From an uncultured Draconibacterium sp. (GTDB lineage Bacteria > Bacteroidota > Bacteroidia > Bacteroidales > Prolixibacteraceae), in the NCBI RefSeq assembly GCF_963677155.1, contig NZ_OY781884.1, forward strand, positions 2,806,134-2,870,133: a stretch of 64,000 nucleotides of DNA. Reading direction: 5' to 3'. Both the position numbers and the translations under genes were made by a program. Positions 24,100 through 33,149 of the stretch are shown here, piece after piece; position 1 is the first letter of the stretch, and each line of letters starts with the position of its first letter. Below the pieces are notes generated by a model that worked only from the letters and a program-made list of their open reading frames with translations, was not told the origin of the DNA and searched no databases.

Positions 24100-25443
24100 T
24101 TAATCTTCTTTTAGCATACGATAAATGGTAGCAACACCAATATCCAGCTTGTCGGCAACTACTTTGGGTTTGTTGTCGTATTTCTCTAACATGCGCTTTA
24201 CCAGACGGAGATTGTATTCGCGAAGGGTGAGTTCTTCGGTAAAGAGACCTGCAATGTTTTCAGCATCCTCAAGCAATAAATGATCGGCAGTAATTTCCTT
24301 TTCATCGGCAAGGGTTGCTGCCAGTTCGATAACCGATTTTAACTCGCGTACATTGCCGGGGAAAGGATAGGCAAGCAGTTTTTTACTCGCAGAAGGCGAG
24401 AGTTGTTTTTGCTCCAGTTTATTCTCTTTGCAAAACTGCTGGATGAAACTTTTTGCCAACACGATAACATCATTGCCCCTGTCTCGTAACGGCGGAAGAT
24501 CGATGGGTAAACCATAAAACCGGTAATAAAGGTCTTGCCTGAAGTTCCCTTTTTTTACTTCTTCCAGCAGATTTTTATTAGTGGCAATAATAATACGGCA
24601 ATCAATTTTTACTGCTTTGTTGCTTCCAACCCGTATGATCTCTTTTTCCTGCAGTGCACGCAAAAGTTTGGCCTGTAGCGAAATATCCATCTCTGCAATT
24701 TCATCCAGAAACAAGGTGCCGGAATGTGCTTCTTCAAATTTGCCTATTCGTCGTGCAGCAGCTCCTGTAAAGGCGCCTTTCTCGTGGCCAAAAAGTTCAC
24801 TCTCTATTAATTCATTCGGAATGGCTGCCATGTTTACCGGAACAAAAGGCTGTTTGGCACGCGATGAATTGTAATGAATGGCTTTGGCAACCAGTTCTTT
24901 CCCGGTTCCGGTTTCGCCACTTATTGAAACAGTAACATTGGTACGGGTGGCTTTTTCAATCAGGTTGTAGATTTTTTGTGTGGCCGGACTGTTACCCACA
25001 ATCGTGTTCTCGTAGCTGTATTTCTTTTTAACTTCCTGTCGCAGCGAGCGAATCTCATCTTTTAGTTTAAATTCCTTGCTAATATTATTCACGGTGTTCA
25101 GCAGGCGTTCGCGAATGTCTTTCGATTTTACGATGTAATCGTAAGCGCCATGTTTTAGCAGGTCAACAACTACTTCAATGTCGTCTTGTTCCGAAATGAG
25201 AATAACCTGAATATCGTCGTTAATAGCTTTAATCTGCTTTAATACTTCGAGCCCTTTCATATCGGGCAGGCGGTAATCAAGCGTAACAACATCAGGAAGT
25301 TCATGTAAGTTGTTCAAACATTCTTTGCCTGTACCAAAAGCTTTAACCTCGTAATCCGGATTCATGGAAAGATTATGTACCAGCAAACGACGGTACCATT
25401 CATCATCTTCAACAACAAATATTTTACTTGTTTTAACTTCCAT
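24100..25443 (-). CDS. NtrC-family sigma-54-dependent response regulator
   Basis: The 447-residue protein has a receiver domain (5-120) with Asp56 in VTLDYRLPDM, a sigma-54 AAA+ domain (about 145-380) with Walker A GETGTGKE (176-183), GAFTGA (223-228, the sigma-54 contact loop) and an intact arginine-finger region, and a Fis-type helix-turn-helix at the end (VVADKLDIGVATIYRML). All parts needed to open a sigma-54 promoter are present. The coiled-coil gene next downstream has a matching promoter. Two genes upstream lies a hybrid kinase with Hpt domain that could feed it phosphate through a relay (inference). Confidence 0.95.
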   Translation of the reverse strand: MEVKTSKIFVVEDDEWYRRLLVHNLSMNPDYEVKAFGTGKECLNNLHELPDVVTLDYRLPDMKGLEVLKQIKAINDDIQVILISEQDDIEVVVDLLKHGAYDYIVKSKDIRERLLNTVNNISKEFKLKDEIRSLRQEVKKKYSYENTIVGNSPATQKIYNLIEKATRTNVTVSISGETGTGKELVAKAIHYNSSRAKQPFVPVNMAAIPNELIESELFGHEKGAFTGAAARRIGKFEEAHSGTLFLDEIAEMDISLQAKLLRALQEKEIIRVGSNKAVKIDCRIIIATNKNLLEEVKKGNFRQDLYYRFYGLPIDLPPLRDRGNDVIVLAKSFIQQFCKENKLEQKQLSPSASKKLLAYPFPGNVRELKSVIELAATLADEKEITADHLLLEDAENIAGLFTEELTLREYNLRLVKRMLEKYDNKPKVVADKLDIGVATIYRMLKED

Positions 25444-25525
25444 ATTTAGCTATTCTTTGCTACCGGATTTCCGTTATTCTAAACTACATTTTATATCTGG
25501 AATTGTTTTCGTCTACTGAATTAAC

Positions 25526-26803
25526 TCAATTTTTACTTCCGCTTGGTTCTTCGAGTCCGTGTCCGTTTGGTCCTTTTTCTGCCCGGCGCAAGAGGAAACT
25601 GAATAATAAACCTACAATACCGAGTATACTAAATATCCACATTCCGGGAATATATCCTTCAGGATTGCTTGCTGATGCTCCCGAAACATCGTTGGTAACA
25701 CCAATTAACCATGCCATCGCTGCTACTCCAATCTGCTGTAATAAAGTCATAAGGGCGTAAGCGGTTCCCAGTTTCTTTTCTTCAACAATATAGGCTACCG
25801 AGGGCCACATTACCGCCGGTATAAGCGAAAATGATATTCCCATTAAGGTTACGGGGATGTATAACGACATGTTTCCATAGGCAAACATCAAATACACAGG
25901 GAGTATAATTATTGACCCAATAAACATCATTAATGCGCGGCGCCCGATTTTGTCTATTAGCAGTCCGATTACGGGAGTGGCAAACATGGTTGCCATAATG
26001 AGAACGCTATTGAGCTTACCCGCCATTTGTTCTGTTACGCCATGTGCATCCTGGTAAAATGTGGGTGCGAAACCACGGAATGGGAATATGGCAGAATAAA
26101 ATGTTAAACAAAGAATTACCACATACCAAAACGAAGGGCTGTATTTGAATAAGCCTTTAAAATCCAGTTTTTCGGTTTCATCAGCTTTACCAAGCACATA
26201 ACGTTTTTGTGTCCATCTTTCAATAAAATAATAAACAACACCGCCCAAAAAACAAAGAAGTCCGATTCCGGCGGCAAGGTATAGTACAGGCTGCCACCCC
26301 ATGTCGTATATCGAGCTGGCCCAGGTATTCGATCGGTCTACAAAATAAGATCCACCCCGGCCAATAAGCAGGTTAATTCCAAGTGCGAAACCAAGCTCTT
26401 TTCCTTTAAACCATTTTGCCAGTGCTACTGTAAGCGCAACAATTAATGGTTCGCTGCCAAAACCTAATATAAATCTGCCGATGAGTATAATGGTTAAGTT
26501 GTCGCTAAATGCCGTAACAAAACCGGCCAAACTACAAATGGCACCAAACAATACCATGGAAACGCGTGTGCCGTATTTGTCGATAAAAACGCCGCTGAAG
26601 AACAGAACGATTACAGCTGCAATGCTATACATGGTATACAATTGCCCAACGTTGGTTTGGCTGAATCCTAATATTTCAATAAAATCTTTAGCAACGTAAG
26701 CAACACTGTCGTACATGTAATAGCTGCCAAACATGGTAAGGCTAACGGCTACTAGGGCCACCCATCTTAGCCATCCTGGTATTGTAACTTGTTTATTGTG
26801 CAT
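25526..26803 (-). CDS. MFS transporter
   Basis: With ATG at 26803 the protein is 425 residues and has the 12 membrane segments of the major facilitator superfamily. The A-loop motif appears as GVFIDKYGTRVSMVLFG in the first half and GLLIDKIGRRALMMFIG in the second. The first helix region contains FGSYYMYDSVA. The open frame extends upstream to a TTG at 26836, but the extra residues (FFTKNQIRNY) are polar and unlike a real N-terminus. The substrate cannot be told; similarity in shape to nitrate/oligosaccharide-type MFS is not conclusive. It sits between a sigma-54 regulator and a hybrid kinase and might be part of their sensing or response. Confidence 0.92.
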   Translation of the reverse strand: MHNKQVTIPGWLRWVALVAVSLTMFGSYYMYDSVAYVAKDFIEILGFSQTNVGQLYTMYSIAAVIVLFFSGVFIDKYGTRVSMVLFGAICSLAGFVTAFSDNLTIILIGRFILGFGSEPLIVALTVALAKWFKGKELGFALGINLLIGRGGSYFVDRSNTWASSIYDMGWQPVLYLAAGIGLLCFLGGVVYYFIERWTQKRYVLGKADETEKLDFKGLFKYSPSFWYVVILCLTFYSAIFPFRGFAPTFYQDAHGVTEQMAGKLNSVLIMATMFATPVIGLLIDKIGRRALMMFIGSIIILPVYLMFAYGNMSLYIPVTLMGISFSLIPAVMWPSVAYIVEEKKLGTAYALMTLLQQIGVAAMAWLIGVTNDVSGASASNPEGYIPGMWIFSILGIVGLLFSFLLRRAEKGPNGHGLEEPSGSKN

Positions 26804-26878
26804 ATAATTCCGGATTTGGTTTTTAGTAAAAAACAAATGTATTGAATATGCCCGGATTCGGAAAGCAATATTTGTTAG

Positions 26879-29278
26879 TTATTCGAACTTTTCGTTGAGA
26901 AGGATTTCTAGTTCTTTGTTCAGAGCCTCAATTTCGGTGTGCAGCTGAGCAACTTTTTCTTCAATAATCGTTGGTTCACTGCCTTCTTTTGTAAGTTGTT
27001 CCAGCTCTTTTACAGTATTGTAAATTCCGGTTACATTCATATATTTTACCGGCGATGCCAGTTTGTGTGCCAGCTCTGCAATGACATCATAATTTTTACT
27101 GTCCAGGTTTTCGTCGATTGACTGCATGCTGGTCGCGCTGGTTTTAAAAAACAGGTCGATCATTTCTTTCAGGAATTCAGGATCGCCGTTTCCCATTCGT
27201 TTTAGTTCGCTCAGATCAGGATGATATATGAATGATTTTTCCTGATTAGGATTTTCTTTTGTCGGCTTTTCTGCTGCTGTATTGCAAATGGTGTTGTATA
27301 ATGCGGCTTCGTCAAAAGGTTTTTTCAATGAGCTGTCAAACACATTATTATCTTTTTGTACGGCATCAGAATTTGCTGATAAGGCAACGATTCGAGCCTT
27401 ATGTCCCGTTTGTTTTATTGTACGCGCAGCTTCTGTTCCGTTCATTATCGGCATTCGGATGTCCATAAGAATAAGGACGTAATTGTTTTGTGCAGCCAAA
27501 GCAACTGCTTCCTGTCCGTCTTCGGCTTCATCAAAATCAACTTTCCATTTGGTGAAAATACTTTTTAGTAGATGGCGGTTAAATGCTTCGTCGTCAACGA
27601 GTAAAACCGCTTTGCCTTTTAATGCTTCAGGAGTATCGTAACTTTTGAAAATTTGCTGAAGTTTTTCGCTGTCACCTTTTTGTAGCGGAATTGAAACAAG
27701 AAAGCGGGTTCCTTTATTAACTTCGCTCTCAACCGAAATTTTACCGCCAAGGAGATCAACCAGTTTTTTAACGATGTAAAGCCCCAAACCGGTACCGCCA
27801 GCTTTTTTATTAATATCGGTATCCAATTGCACAAAATCATCAAAAATTTTGTCCTGGCTTTCTTTAGGAATGCCAATTCCGGTGTCTGAGATTTCGAAGT
27901 TAAGCTGTATTTGTTTGTTCTGCTCTTTATCAGTAACTGCTAATTTAACTTCTCCTTCGTCGGTGAATTTCAGGGCGTTTGTTATGAGGTTGTTTAAAAT
28001 CTGTTTCAGCCGGCCTTCGTCGCCAAACAGAACCAGATCGTTTTCCTGGGTATTCTCAATTCTGAAACTGATGTTCTTAGCTTCCGCACTTGGTTTGTTG
28101 TATAGCTCAATTTTACGTAGCAGATCTTTCAGCGAAAAATGTACAGGCGCCAGCTGGATATTTTGTTTTTCCAGTCGCGAAAAATCAAATGTGTCATTTA
28201 CCAGTTCAGTCAAATGTTTGGTAGAGTCGAAGATCACTTTCAGGTCTTCCTGTGTTTTTTCGTCGTGTTGTTTTTGCAGCAGTTGTTCGCTTAAGCCATA
28301 AATGGCATTAACAGGAGTTCTCATCTCATGACTCACAGTGGCCACAAATAGTTCTTTGGTTCGTGCCAGATTTTCGGCGTGTGTTTTGGCTTTTTTTAGT
28401 ACTTTTTGGTATGAACGCGATTTTCGGAGGTCGCGGAAAAACAGGATCAAAACCAAAATCAGCAAGAGAAATACCGACAATGCAAAGTATAACAGACGTT
28501 TGTAGGTTTCGTTTGCGAGCAGTTCCGCTTCCTGCGACTGCCGCAGAAAACTTTCTTTTTCCTGCCGTTCAAGTGCCGTAATAATATCAGCAAGATTTTC
28601 ACTGATCTCGAAATTCTTTCGCATATAAACCGCTTCGGCCGAGCTCATTCGCTGATTGCGTTGCTTCAGTTCTTCTTCAAGCGCTGCTATTTCCTGTTGC
28701 AGGCGTTGTTTCTCCACAGTTCGGTCAACAATTATGGGCTTTGGAGGTTCCTGCTTTTTCTCAAAAATACTTTTAAAAAAGCCTCGCTTTTCAGGTTCTT
28801 TAAAATGTATAGTATCCTGTACTGTTAATACGGTATCGAGCGTTTCAACATATTGGTTAAAAGCTTCGTGCTCGTTTCCACGCGAGAAATGAAGATTAAG
28901 TATTTTCTCCCAAACAACCATTTTTTGCTGCGCCAGAATCAATACTGAATCAACCAGCATTTGCCGGGTGCTGTCGACGTTATAAATGGATCGTAACTCT
29001 TCAAATTTTGTTTCAAGCGACTGATTTACGTTTCTGTAATTCTCGAGATAATTGTTGTCGTTGCTGAGCGAGTAGAGCCTCACCATGTTTTCAGTCTCGT
29101 TCAGGTCCAACGCTACATCTTTCACCAGAATAAGCGTGTTGTCTGGTTGTGATTCGGAAAGCATGGAATTGACGATCTCGGATAAACTTTTGTACACAAA
29201 GTTTCCGGAAAATCCCAGCAACGAAACAATTACGATGGTGAGCAGAATAACCGGTATTTCAATTTTTACTCGTTTCAT
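26879..29278 (-). CDS. Hybrid histidine kinase with receiver and Hpt domains
   Basis: The 799-residue protein has two membrane segments (about 9-29 and 262-281) enclosing a helical, coiled-coil-rich periplasmic sensor. The HisKA domain has His317 (ATVSHEMRTP), the ATPase domain has NALKFTDEG, SDTGIGIP and GGTGLGLYIV, the receiver has Asp606 (LILMDIRMPIMNG) and the C-terminal Hpt domain has His738 (ELAHKLASP). This gives a His-Asp-His relay in one chain, of the ArcB/BarA layout, needing a separate response regulator. The sigma-54 regulator two genes downstream is the nearest candidate. Ligand unknown. Confidence 0.95.
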   Translation of the reverse strand: MKRVKIEIPVILLTIVIVSLLGFSGNFVYKSLSEIVNSMLSESQPDNTLILVKDVALDLNETENMVRLYSLSNDNNYLENYRNVNQSLETKFEELRSIYNVDSTRQMLVDSVLILAQQKMVVWEKILNLHFSRGNEHEAFNQYVETLDTVLTVQDTIHFKEPEKRGFFKSIFEKKQEPPKPIIVDRTVEKQRLQQEIAALEEELKQRNQRMSSAEAVYMRKNFEISENLADIITALERQEKESFLRQSQEAELLANETYKRLLYFALSVFLLLILVLILFFRDLRKSRSYQKVLKKAKTHAENLARTKELFVATVSHEMRTPVNAIYGLSEQLLQKQHDEKTQEDLKVIFDSTKHLTELVNDTFDFSRLEKQNIQLAPVHFSLKDLLRKIELYNKPSAEAKNISFRIENTQENDLVLFGDEGRLKQILNNLITNALKFTDEGEVKLAVTDKEQNKQIQLNFEISDTGIGIPKESQDKIFDDFVQLDTDINKKAGGTGLGLYIVKKLVDLLGGKISVESEVNKGTRFLVSIPLQKGDSEKLQQIFKSYDTPEALKGKAVLLVDDEAFNRHLLKSIFTKWKVDFDEAEDGQEAVALAAQNNYVLILMDIRMPIMNGTEAARTIKQTGHKARIVALSANSDAVQKDNNVFDSSLKKPFDEAALYNTICNTAAEKPTKENPNQEKSFIYHPDLSELKRMGNGDPEFLKEMIDLFFKTSATSMQSIDENLDSKNYDVIAELAHKLASPVKYMNVTGIYNTVKELEQLTKEGSEPTIIEEKVAQLHTEIEALNKELEILLNEKFE

Positions 29279-29464
29279 AAAATGGATGCTTCACAACTAA
29301 AACGAATGCAAGCTGCAGAAGTTGCATCGCGTAAAATTTTGATGAGAATTAAGTTGTACAAATATACCAGGCAAAAATAAATTAGTTATGGCAATTAATT
29401 CCAAAAGATTGTTAAATCCACTTGAACATATCGGTTGTAATTTCCTTAATGAATTAAAAAAGGA

Positions 29465-29472
29465 TATTTTTG
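29465..29472 (+). promoter_or_regulatory. Bacteroidota -7 element before gpmI
   Basis: TATTTTTG fits TAnnTTTG and lies 39 bp before the gpmI start codon. No TTG is seen at the ideal -33 distance, so strength is uncertain. Confidence 0.45.
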
Positions 29473-29510
29473 TCCGTTCTAAAATTGTTATTTATTAAAA
29501 ACAGAATATA

Positions 29511-31043
29511 ATGGCTGATAATCAGAAGACTTTATTGATGATTCTCGATGGATGGGGAATCGGTGATGGATCGAAAAGTGACATTGTTGCAACTGCTCCA
29601 ACTCCTTTTATCGATTCGTTGATGGAAAAATATCCACACTCGCAATTGTTGGCAAGTGGTGAAAATGTTGGTTTGCCAGATGGGCAGATGGGGAACTCAG
29701 AAGTGGGGCACCTTAACATTGGTGCAGGACGTGTTTTATATCAGGACATGGTGAAAATTACCAAAGCCATTCGCGACAAATCGTTGTGGGAAAATCCCAA
29801 ATTGGTTGAGGCCTATAATTATGCCAAAGAAAATAATAAAAAAGTACACCTGATTGGTTTAATTGGCCCTGGTGGAGTTCATGCATTGAGTTCGCATATG
29901 GTAGCACTGTCGCAGATCGCTACCGATATGGGACTGGAAGATGTATTCATTCACGGTTTAACCGATGGTCGCGACACAGATCCGCGTTCGGGGTATGGTT
30001 TTATTGAAAACGACCTGAAAGCGCTGGAAGGAACAAATGCAAAATTTGCATCGTTAATCGGTCGTTACTACGGAATGGATCGCGATAACAACTTCGATCG
30101 TTTAAAATTGGCTTATGATTTATACACACAGGGCAAAGGTGAAAAATCAACCGATATTCTGGCTTCTATGAAAGCATCTTACGATGCTGGTGTAACTGAT
30201 GAGTTCCTGAAACCGGTTGTAATGGTTGACGAGGCCGGCGAGCCTTTGGCAAAAATAGAGGAAGAAGATGTGGTAATCTGCTTTAACTTCCGTACCGACC
30301 GTTTGCGCCAGACAACTATTGCATTTACACAAAAGGATCTTCCGGATTTTGGAATGCATACCCTGAATTTGCAGTGGTATACTATGACAACTTACAAAGC
30401 CGATTTTAAAGGTATTAACGTAATCTTCGAAAAAGAGAATGTTACCAATACAATGGGTGAAGTAGTTTCAAGAGCGGGTAAAAAACAGATTCGTATTGCC
30501 GAGACAGAAAAATATGCACACGTAACTTTCTTCTTTAGCGGTGGTCGCGAGGATGAGTTTGAAGGTGAGAGTCGCCTTTTGGTTCCTTCGCCTAAAGTGG
30601 CAACTTACGACCTTCAGCCTGAAATGTCGGCTCCAGCTGTGCGCGATGCTATTGTCCCGAAACTGGAAAATGGCGAAGCTGACTTTGTTTGTTTGAACTT
30701 TGCTAACGGCGATATGGTTGGTCATACCGGTGTTTATGAAGCAGTGTACAAAGCAGTGCAAGCGGTTGATGCCTGTGCAAAAGATGTAGTTACTGCGGCC
30801 CAAAAAGGTGGTTACGATGTAATGATTATTGCCGACCACGGAAATGCCGATAATGCCGTTAATGCTGACGGATCGGAAAATACTGCTCACTCGTTAAATC
30901 CGGTTCCTTGTATTTTTGTTACCGAAAAAGAAGGAATAACATTGGATAATGGTATTTTGGCCGATGTTGCTCCAACTTTGTTGGCCGACATGGGGCTGGA
31001 AGTTCCTGTAGAAATGACAGGTAAAAATCTGATTAAGAAATAA
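29511..31043 (+). CDS. gpmI: 2,3-bisphosphoglycerate-independent phosphoglycerate mutase
   Basis: The enzyme interconverts 3- and 2-phosphoglycerate in glycolysis and gluconeogenesis using two manganese ions. The 510-residue length is typical. MILDGWGIGDG (10-20) supplies the first metal ligands, GNSEVGHLNIGAGRV contains the catalytic Ser63, HGLTDGRDTDPRSG the substrate-binding stretch, and IADHGNADN with the closing TAHSLNPVPCI complete the metal site. It starts at ATG 29511 and ends in a strong terminator, so it is monocistronic. Confidence 0.97.
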   Translation: MADNQKTLLMILDGWGIGDGSKSDIVATAPTPFIDSLMEKYPHSQLLASGENVGLPDGQMGNSEVGHLNIGAGRVLYQDMVKITKAIRDKSLWENPKLVEAYNYAKENNKKVHLIGLIGPGGVHALSSHMVALSQIATDMGLEDVFIHGLTDGRDTDPRSGYGFIENDLKALEGTNAKFASLIGRYYGMDRDNNFDRLKLAYDLYTQGKGEKSTDILASMKASYDAGVTDEFLKPVVMVDEAGEPLAKIEEEDVVICFNFRTDRLRQTTIAFTQKDLPDFGMHTLNLQWYTMTTYKADFKGINVIFEKENVTNTMGEVVSRAGKKQIRIAETEKYAHVTFFFSGGREDEFEGESRLLVPSPKVATYDLQPEMSAPAVRDAIVPKLENGEADFVCLNFANGDMVGHTGVYEAVYKAVQAVDACAKDVVTAAQKGGYDVMIIADHGNADNAVNADGSENTAHSLNPVPCIFVTEKEGITLDNGILADVAPTLLADMGLEVPVEMTGKNLIKK

Positions 31044-31065
31044 GATAGTATTTTAGATAGATTTT

Positions 31066-31104
31066 CAAACCTTACTTGTACCGCAAGTAAGGTTTGTTTT
31101 TTTA
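31066..31104 (+). terminator. Terminator after gpmI
   Basis: CAAACCTTACTTG (31066-31078) and CAAGTAAGGTTTG (31084-31096) form a perfect 13-bp stem with a 5-nt loop, followed by seven further T residues. Confidence 0.92.
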
Positions 31105-31132
31105 ATATTGCAAACTAATAAATTTAGAAGAG

Positions 31133-31708
31133 GTGATAGAGATTGGTCGTGCTATAGTAAGTCGTGATGTTTTTGAGAAGCATTTTCTTTGTGATATATT
31201 AAAATGCAAAGGTGCTTGTTGTATTGAAGGGGATTCAGGAGCTCCGCTTACCGATGAAGAGGCCATTATTATTGAAGAAGACTATCACACTTTTGAAGAC
31301 CTGCTTCCCGAAAAGCACAAAAGCGAGGTGGAGAAGCAAGGTTTTTCTGTTATCGACAGCGATGGCGATATAGTAACACCGCTTGTTGATGATCGACAGT
31401 GTGTGTACTCTTATTATAATAAACAGGGGATTCTAAAATGTGCCATCGAAAAGGCACACTTTGAAGGAAAGACCAAATTTCGTAAACCTTTGTCGTGTCA
31501 TTTATTCCCCATTCGTATTACCGAATACAAACGTTTTGATGCCGTAAACTACCAGGAGCTTGATATTTGCAAGCCCGGTCGTAAATGTGGTGCATCAGAA
31601 AAACTTCCGCTTTACAAATTCCTAAAAGAGCCACTCACTGCAAAATATGGCGCCGAATGGTATCAGGAGCTCGAAATTGCAGCCGACTATATTCTGTCTG
31701 ATCAATAG
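31133..31708 (+). CDS. DUF3109 family cysteine-rich protein
   Basis: The 191-residue protein starts at GTG 31133 and has the DUF3109 pattern: FLCDILKCKGACCIEGDSGA (18-37), DDRQCVYSYYNKQGILKCAI, KPLSCHLFPIRI and LDICKPGRKCG. The spaced cysteines should bind a metal, probably zinc or iron, as in the related YkgJ family; the function of the family is not known. It is cytoplasmic. It lies between the gpmI terminator and the sigma-54-controlled secretion locus and probably has its own promoter. Confidence 0.92.
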   Translation: MIEIGRAIVSRDVFEKHFLCDILKCKGACCIEGDSGAPLTDEEAIIIEEDYHTFEDLLPEKHKSEVEKQGFSVIDSDGDIVTPLVDDRQCVYSYYNKQGILKCAIEKAHFEGKTKFRKPLSCHLFPIRITEYKRFDAVNYQELDICKPGRKCGASEKLPLYKFLKEPLTAKYGAEWYQELEIAADYILSDQ

Positions 31709-31751
31709 GCTTATCCTGTAAAATCTTTGTTGAATTTAAGTTGTTTTCGGC

Positions 31752-31806
31752 TGTCCCATAATGCAGACAGTGTCCCAATGTGCAAAATGTGTCCCGTGCC
31801 GAGACA
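31752..31806 (+). promoter_or_regulatory. Three-site enhancer array before the first secreted paralogue
   Basis: TGTCCCATAATGCAGACA (31752-31769), TGTCCCAATGTGC (31771-31783) and TGTCCCGTGCCGAGACA (31790-31806) start exactly 19 bp apart. The first and third are recognisable TGTCC...GACA palindromes; the middle one keeps only the left half. The array ends 56 bp before a sigma-54 promoter, the same geometry as at 32959-33012. Confidence 0.65.
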
Positions 31807-31861
31807 TATTTCATTTTTGGCATGTTTGTTATTGTGTTGTAGTACAGTGGATTAGGTGTTT

Positions 31862-31877
31862 TGGTATTTTGCTTGCT
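31862..31877 (+). promoter_or_regulatory. Sigma-54 promoter of the first secreted paralogue
   Basis: TGGTATTTTGCTTGCT has GG and GC at the exact -24/-12 spacing and matches the copy at 33066 in position relative to the gene. The 70-bp leader that follows is nearly identical between the two genes (for example ACAAACAAATAAACAACACA just before each ATG). Confidence 0.7.
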
Positions 31878-31945
31878 AATATTGTGGTGTAGTTGGATGC
31901 TACAATTTGAAGAAAAAATTACAAACAAATAAACAACACAACATC

Positions 31946-32527
31946 ATGAAAAAATTATCATTAGCATTAATTATCGTTTTAGGAGTTTCATTATCGTTCA
32001 ATGCCGCAGGTCAGGAAGTAAGGGCAAGTGAGAGAATCATAAATAGACAAGAAGCTAAACATGATCTGAATATAGAGATTGAAGCACATGCTTTGGTGGG
32101 CTTGTCTTCACACCAAGCGATTAATTTAAAGCCGGTAGCACCAACCCAAGCGGGTGAGGGATTGGATTTTAGTGAAGCAAGCGATGAATCAATATATTTG
32201 CAGTATTCCTCAATTAAAGCATCTAAGGATAAGAAAATTACAGTTTCTTTGAAGGAACCTTTGCCAGGCGGAGTAGCTGTTCAGTTAAAAGCTGGTAGTG
32301 CACGGGGGGGGAAAGGAATATTAGGAAGTTCTGATAATAGTAAACTGACACTTACGGACGAGAATGATCAGGACTTGATTACCGGAATAGGAAGTTGTTA
32401 TACAGGTACGAAGGCTACTAATGGCCATAAGTTGAAATATACCTTGATAGTGGATGATGCCAGTTATGGAGATATAGTGGCAAAAAACTATAGCAACGAA
32501 GTGATCTATACGATTACAGAAGATTGA
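31946..32527 (+). CDS. Secreted subunit-like protein, paralogue 1
   Basis: Start ATG 31946 is chosen because it gives a proper signal peptide (MKKLSLALIIVLGVSLSFNA) and matches paralogue 2; an upstream in-frame TTG would add a basic leader. The 193-residue protein has a mature N-terminal strand HDLNIEIEAHALVGLSS with alternating hydrophobic residues, a middle YLQYSSIKASKDKKITVSL, the signature IGSCYTGTKATNGHKLKYTL and a last strand EVIYTITED. Three other genes at this locus share all four elements. The fold is probably an all-beta sandwich as in pilins or DUF4402-type proteins. It is monocistronic between a sigma-54 promoter and a terminator. Function inferred: structural subunit of a surface fibre. 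Confidence 0.75.
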   Translation: MKKLSLALIIVLGVSLSFNAAGQEVRASERIINRQEAKHDLNIEIEAHALVGLSSHQAINLKPVAPTQAGEGLDFSEASDESIYLQYSSIKASKDKKITVSLKEPLPGGVAVQLKAGSARGGKGILGSSDNSKLTLTDENDQDLITGIGSCYTGTKATNGHKLKYTLIVDDASYGDIVAKNYSNEVIYTITED

Positions 32528-32564
32528 TAGCATTAAAAAAGATAAAAGATGGGGTTTCATGAGA

Positions 32565-32592
32565 GGGCCGGTTGAAAGATCGGCCCTTTTTT
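32565..32592 (+). terminator. Terminator after paralogue 1
   Basis: GGGCCG (32565-32570) and CGGCCC (32581-32586) form a GC stem with a 10-nt loop, followed by TTTTTT. Confidence 0.88.
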
Positions 32593-32958
32593 GTTTTAGG
32601 GTGGTTGATTTTGGAAGTGAGTGTTTTGTTAGTTGCTTGTGTATTTTTCTAATTCTGTTTCAGAGTGAGCTTGCAACGAAACTTTGAGATTAGAATGGTT
32701 GATGCCGGTGTATAAATAAGGGGTTTAAGGAGTATTGTTTAGGCTTGCTTTATTTGATGCTCGGTATTTATTGTGTAATGCAGGAGGTGCTCCGAGTGTG
32801 ATTCGTGTTGTCCTTCTTTGTGTTTGTCGGGATAAGCCCCGGCTTTTGAGGAATATTGGAACCCGTATAGAGTAATCGTTGATTTTCTGGCTTTGAAAAT
32901 CTCTGGATAAGAACATGAAAGGTGATGTTTCTTTTCGAATTAGAGCCGAAGTCTTCTC

Positions 32959-33012
32959 TGTCCTAATATAAGGAATTGTCCCATGTATAGGGAATTGTCC
33001 CATATGTGGACA
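32959..33012 (+). promoter_or_regulatory. Three-site enhancer array before paralogue 2
   Basis: TGTCCTAATATAAGGAA (32959), TGTCCCATGTATAGGGA (32977) and TGTCCCATATGTGGACA (32996) are consecutive palindromes 18-19 bp apart; the last is perfect TGTCC-N7-GGACA. The array ends 54 bp before the sigma-54 promoter at 33066. The preceding 360 bp (32593-32958) contain no gene that I can support. Confidence 0.7.
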
Positions 33013-33065
33013 GCTGTGTCTTCTTTTGTTTTGCTATATTGTTGTTTTCCAATGTGTTATGTATT

Positions 33066-33081
33066 TGGCATTTGGGTTGCT
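33066..33081 (+). promoter_or_regulatory. Sigma-54 promoter of paralogue 2
   Basis: TGGCATTTGGGTTGCT matches the consensus TGGCACnnnnnTTGCW at all but one defined position, with correct -24/-12 spacing. It lies 69 bp before the start codon. Confidence 0.8.
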
Positions 33082-33149
33082 ATTATTGTGGCGTAGTTGG
33101 ACGCTACAACTTGAAGAAAAAATTACAAACAAATAAACAACACAACATC

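Noticed and set aside
28656..28892. Several + strand open frames opposite the hybrid kinase gene (27-29 kb)
   Set aside because: They are Ser/Cys/Phe-rich antisense shadows of a long, clearly functional coding sequence.
32725..33003. 92-residue minus-strand open frame between paralogues 1 and 2
   Set aside because: It covers the enhancer array of paralogue 2 and reads as antisense to regulatory DNA; no signal, motif or family pattern.
33006..33149. Upstream extension of paralogue 2 (MDSCVFFCFAILLFSN...)
   Set aside because: It would be encoded across the sigma-54 promoter, and the internal ATG 33150 matches the start and leader of paralogue 1.
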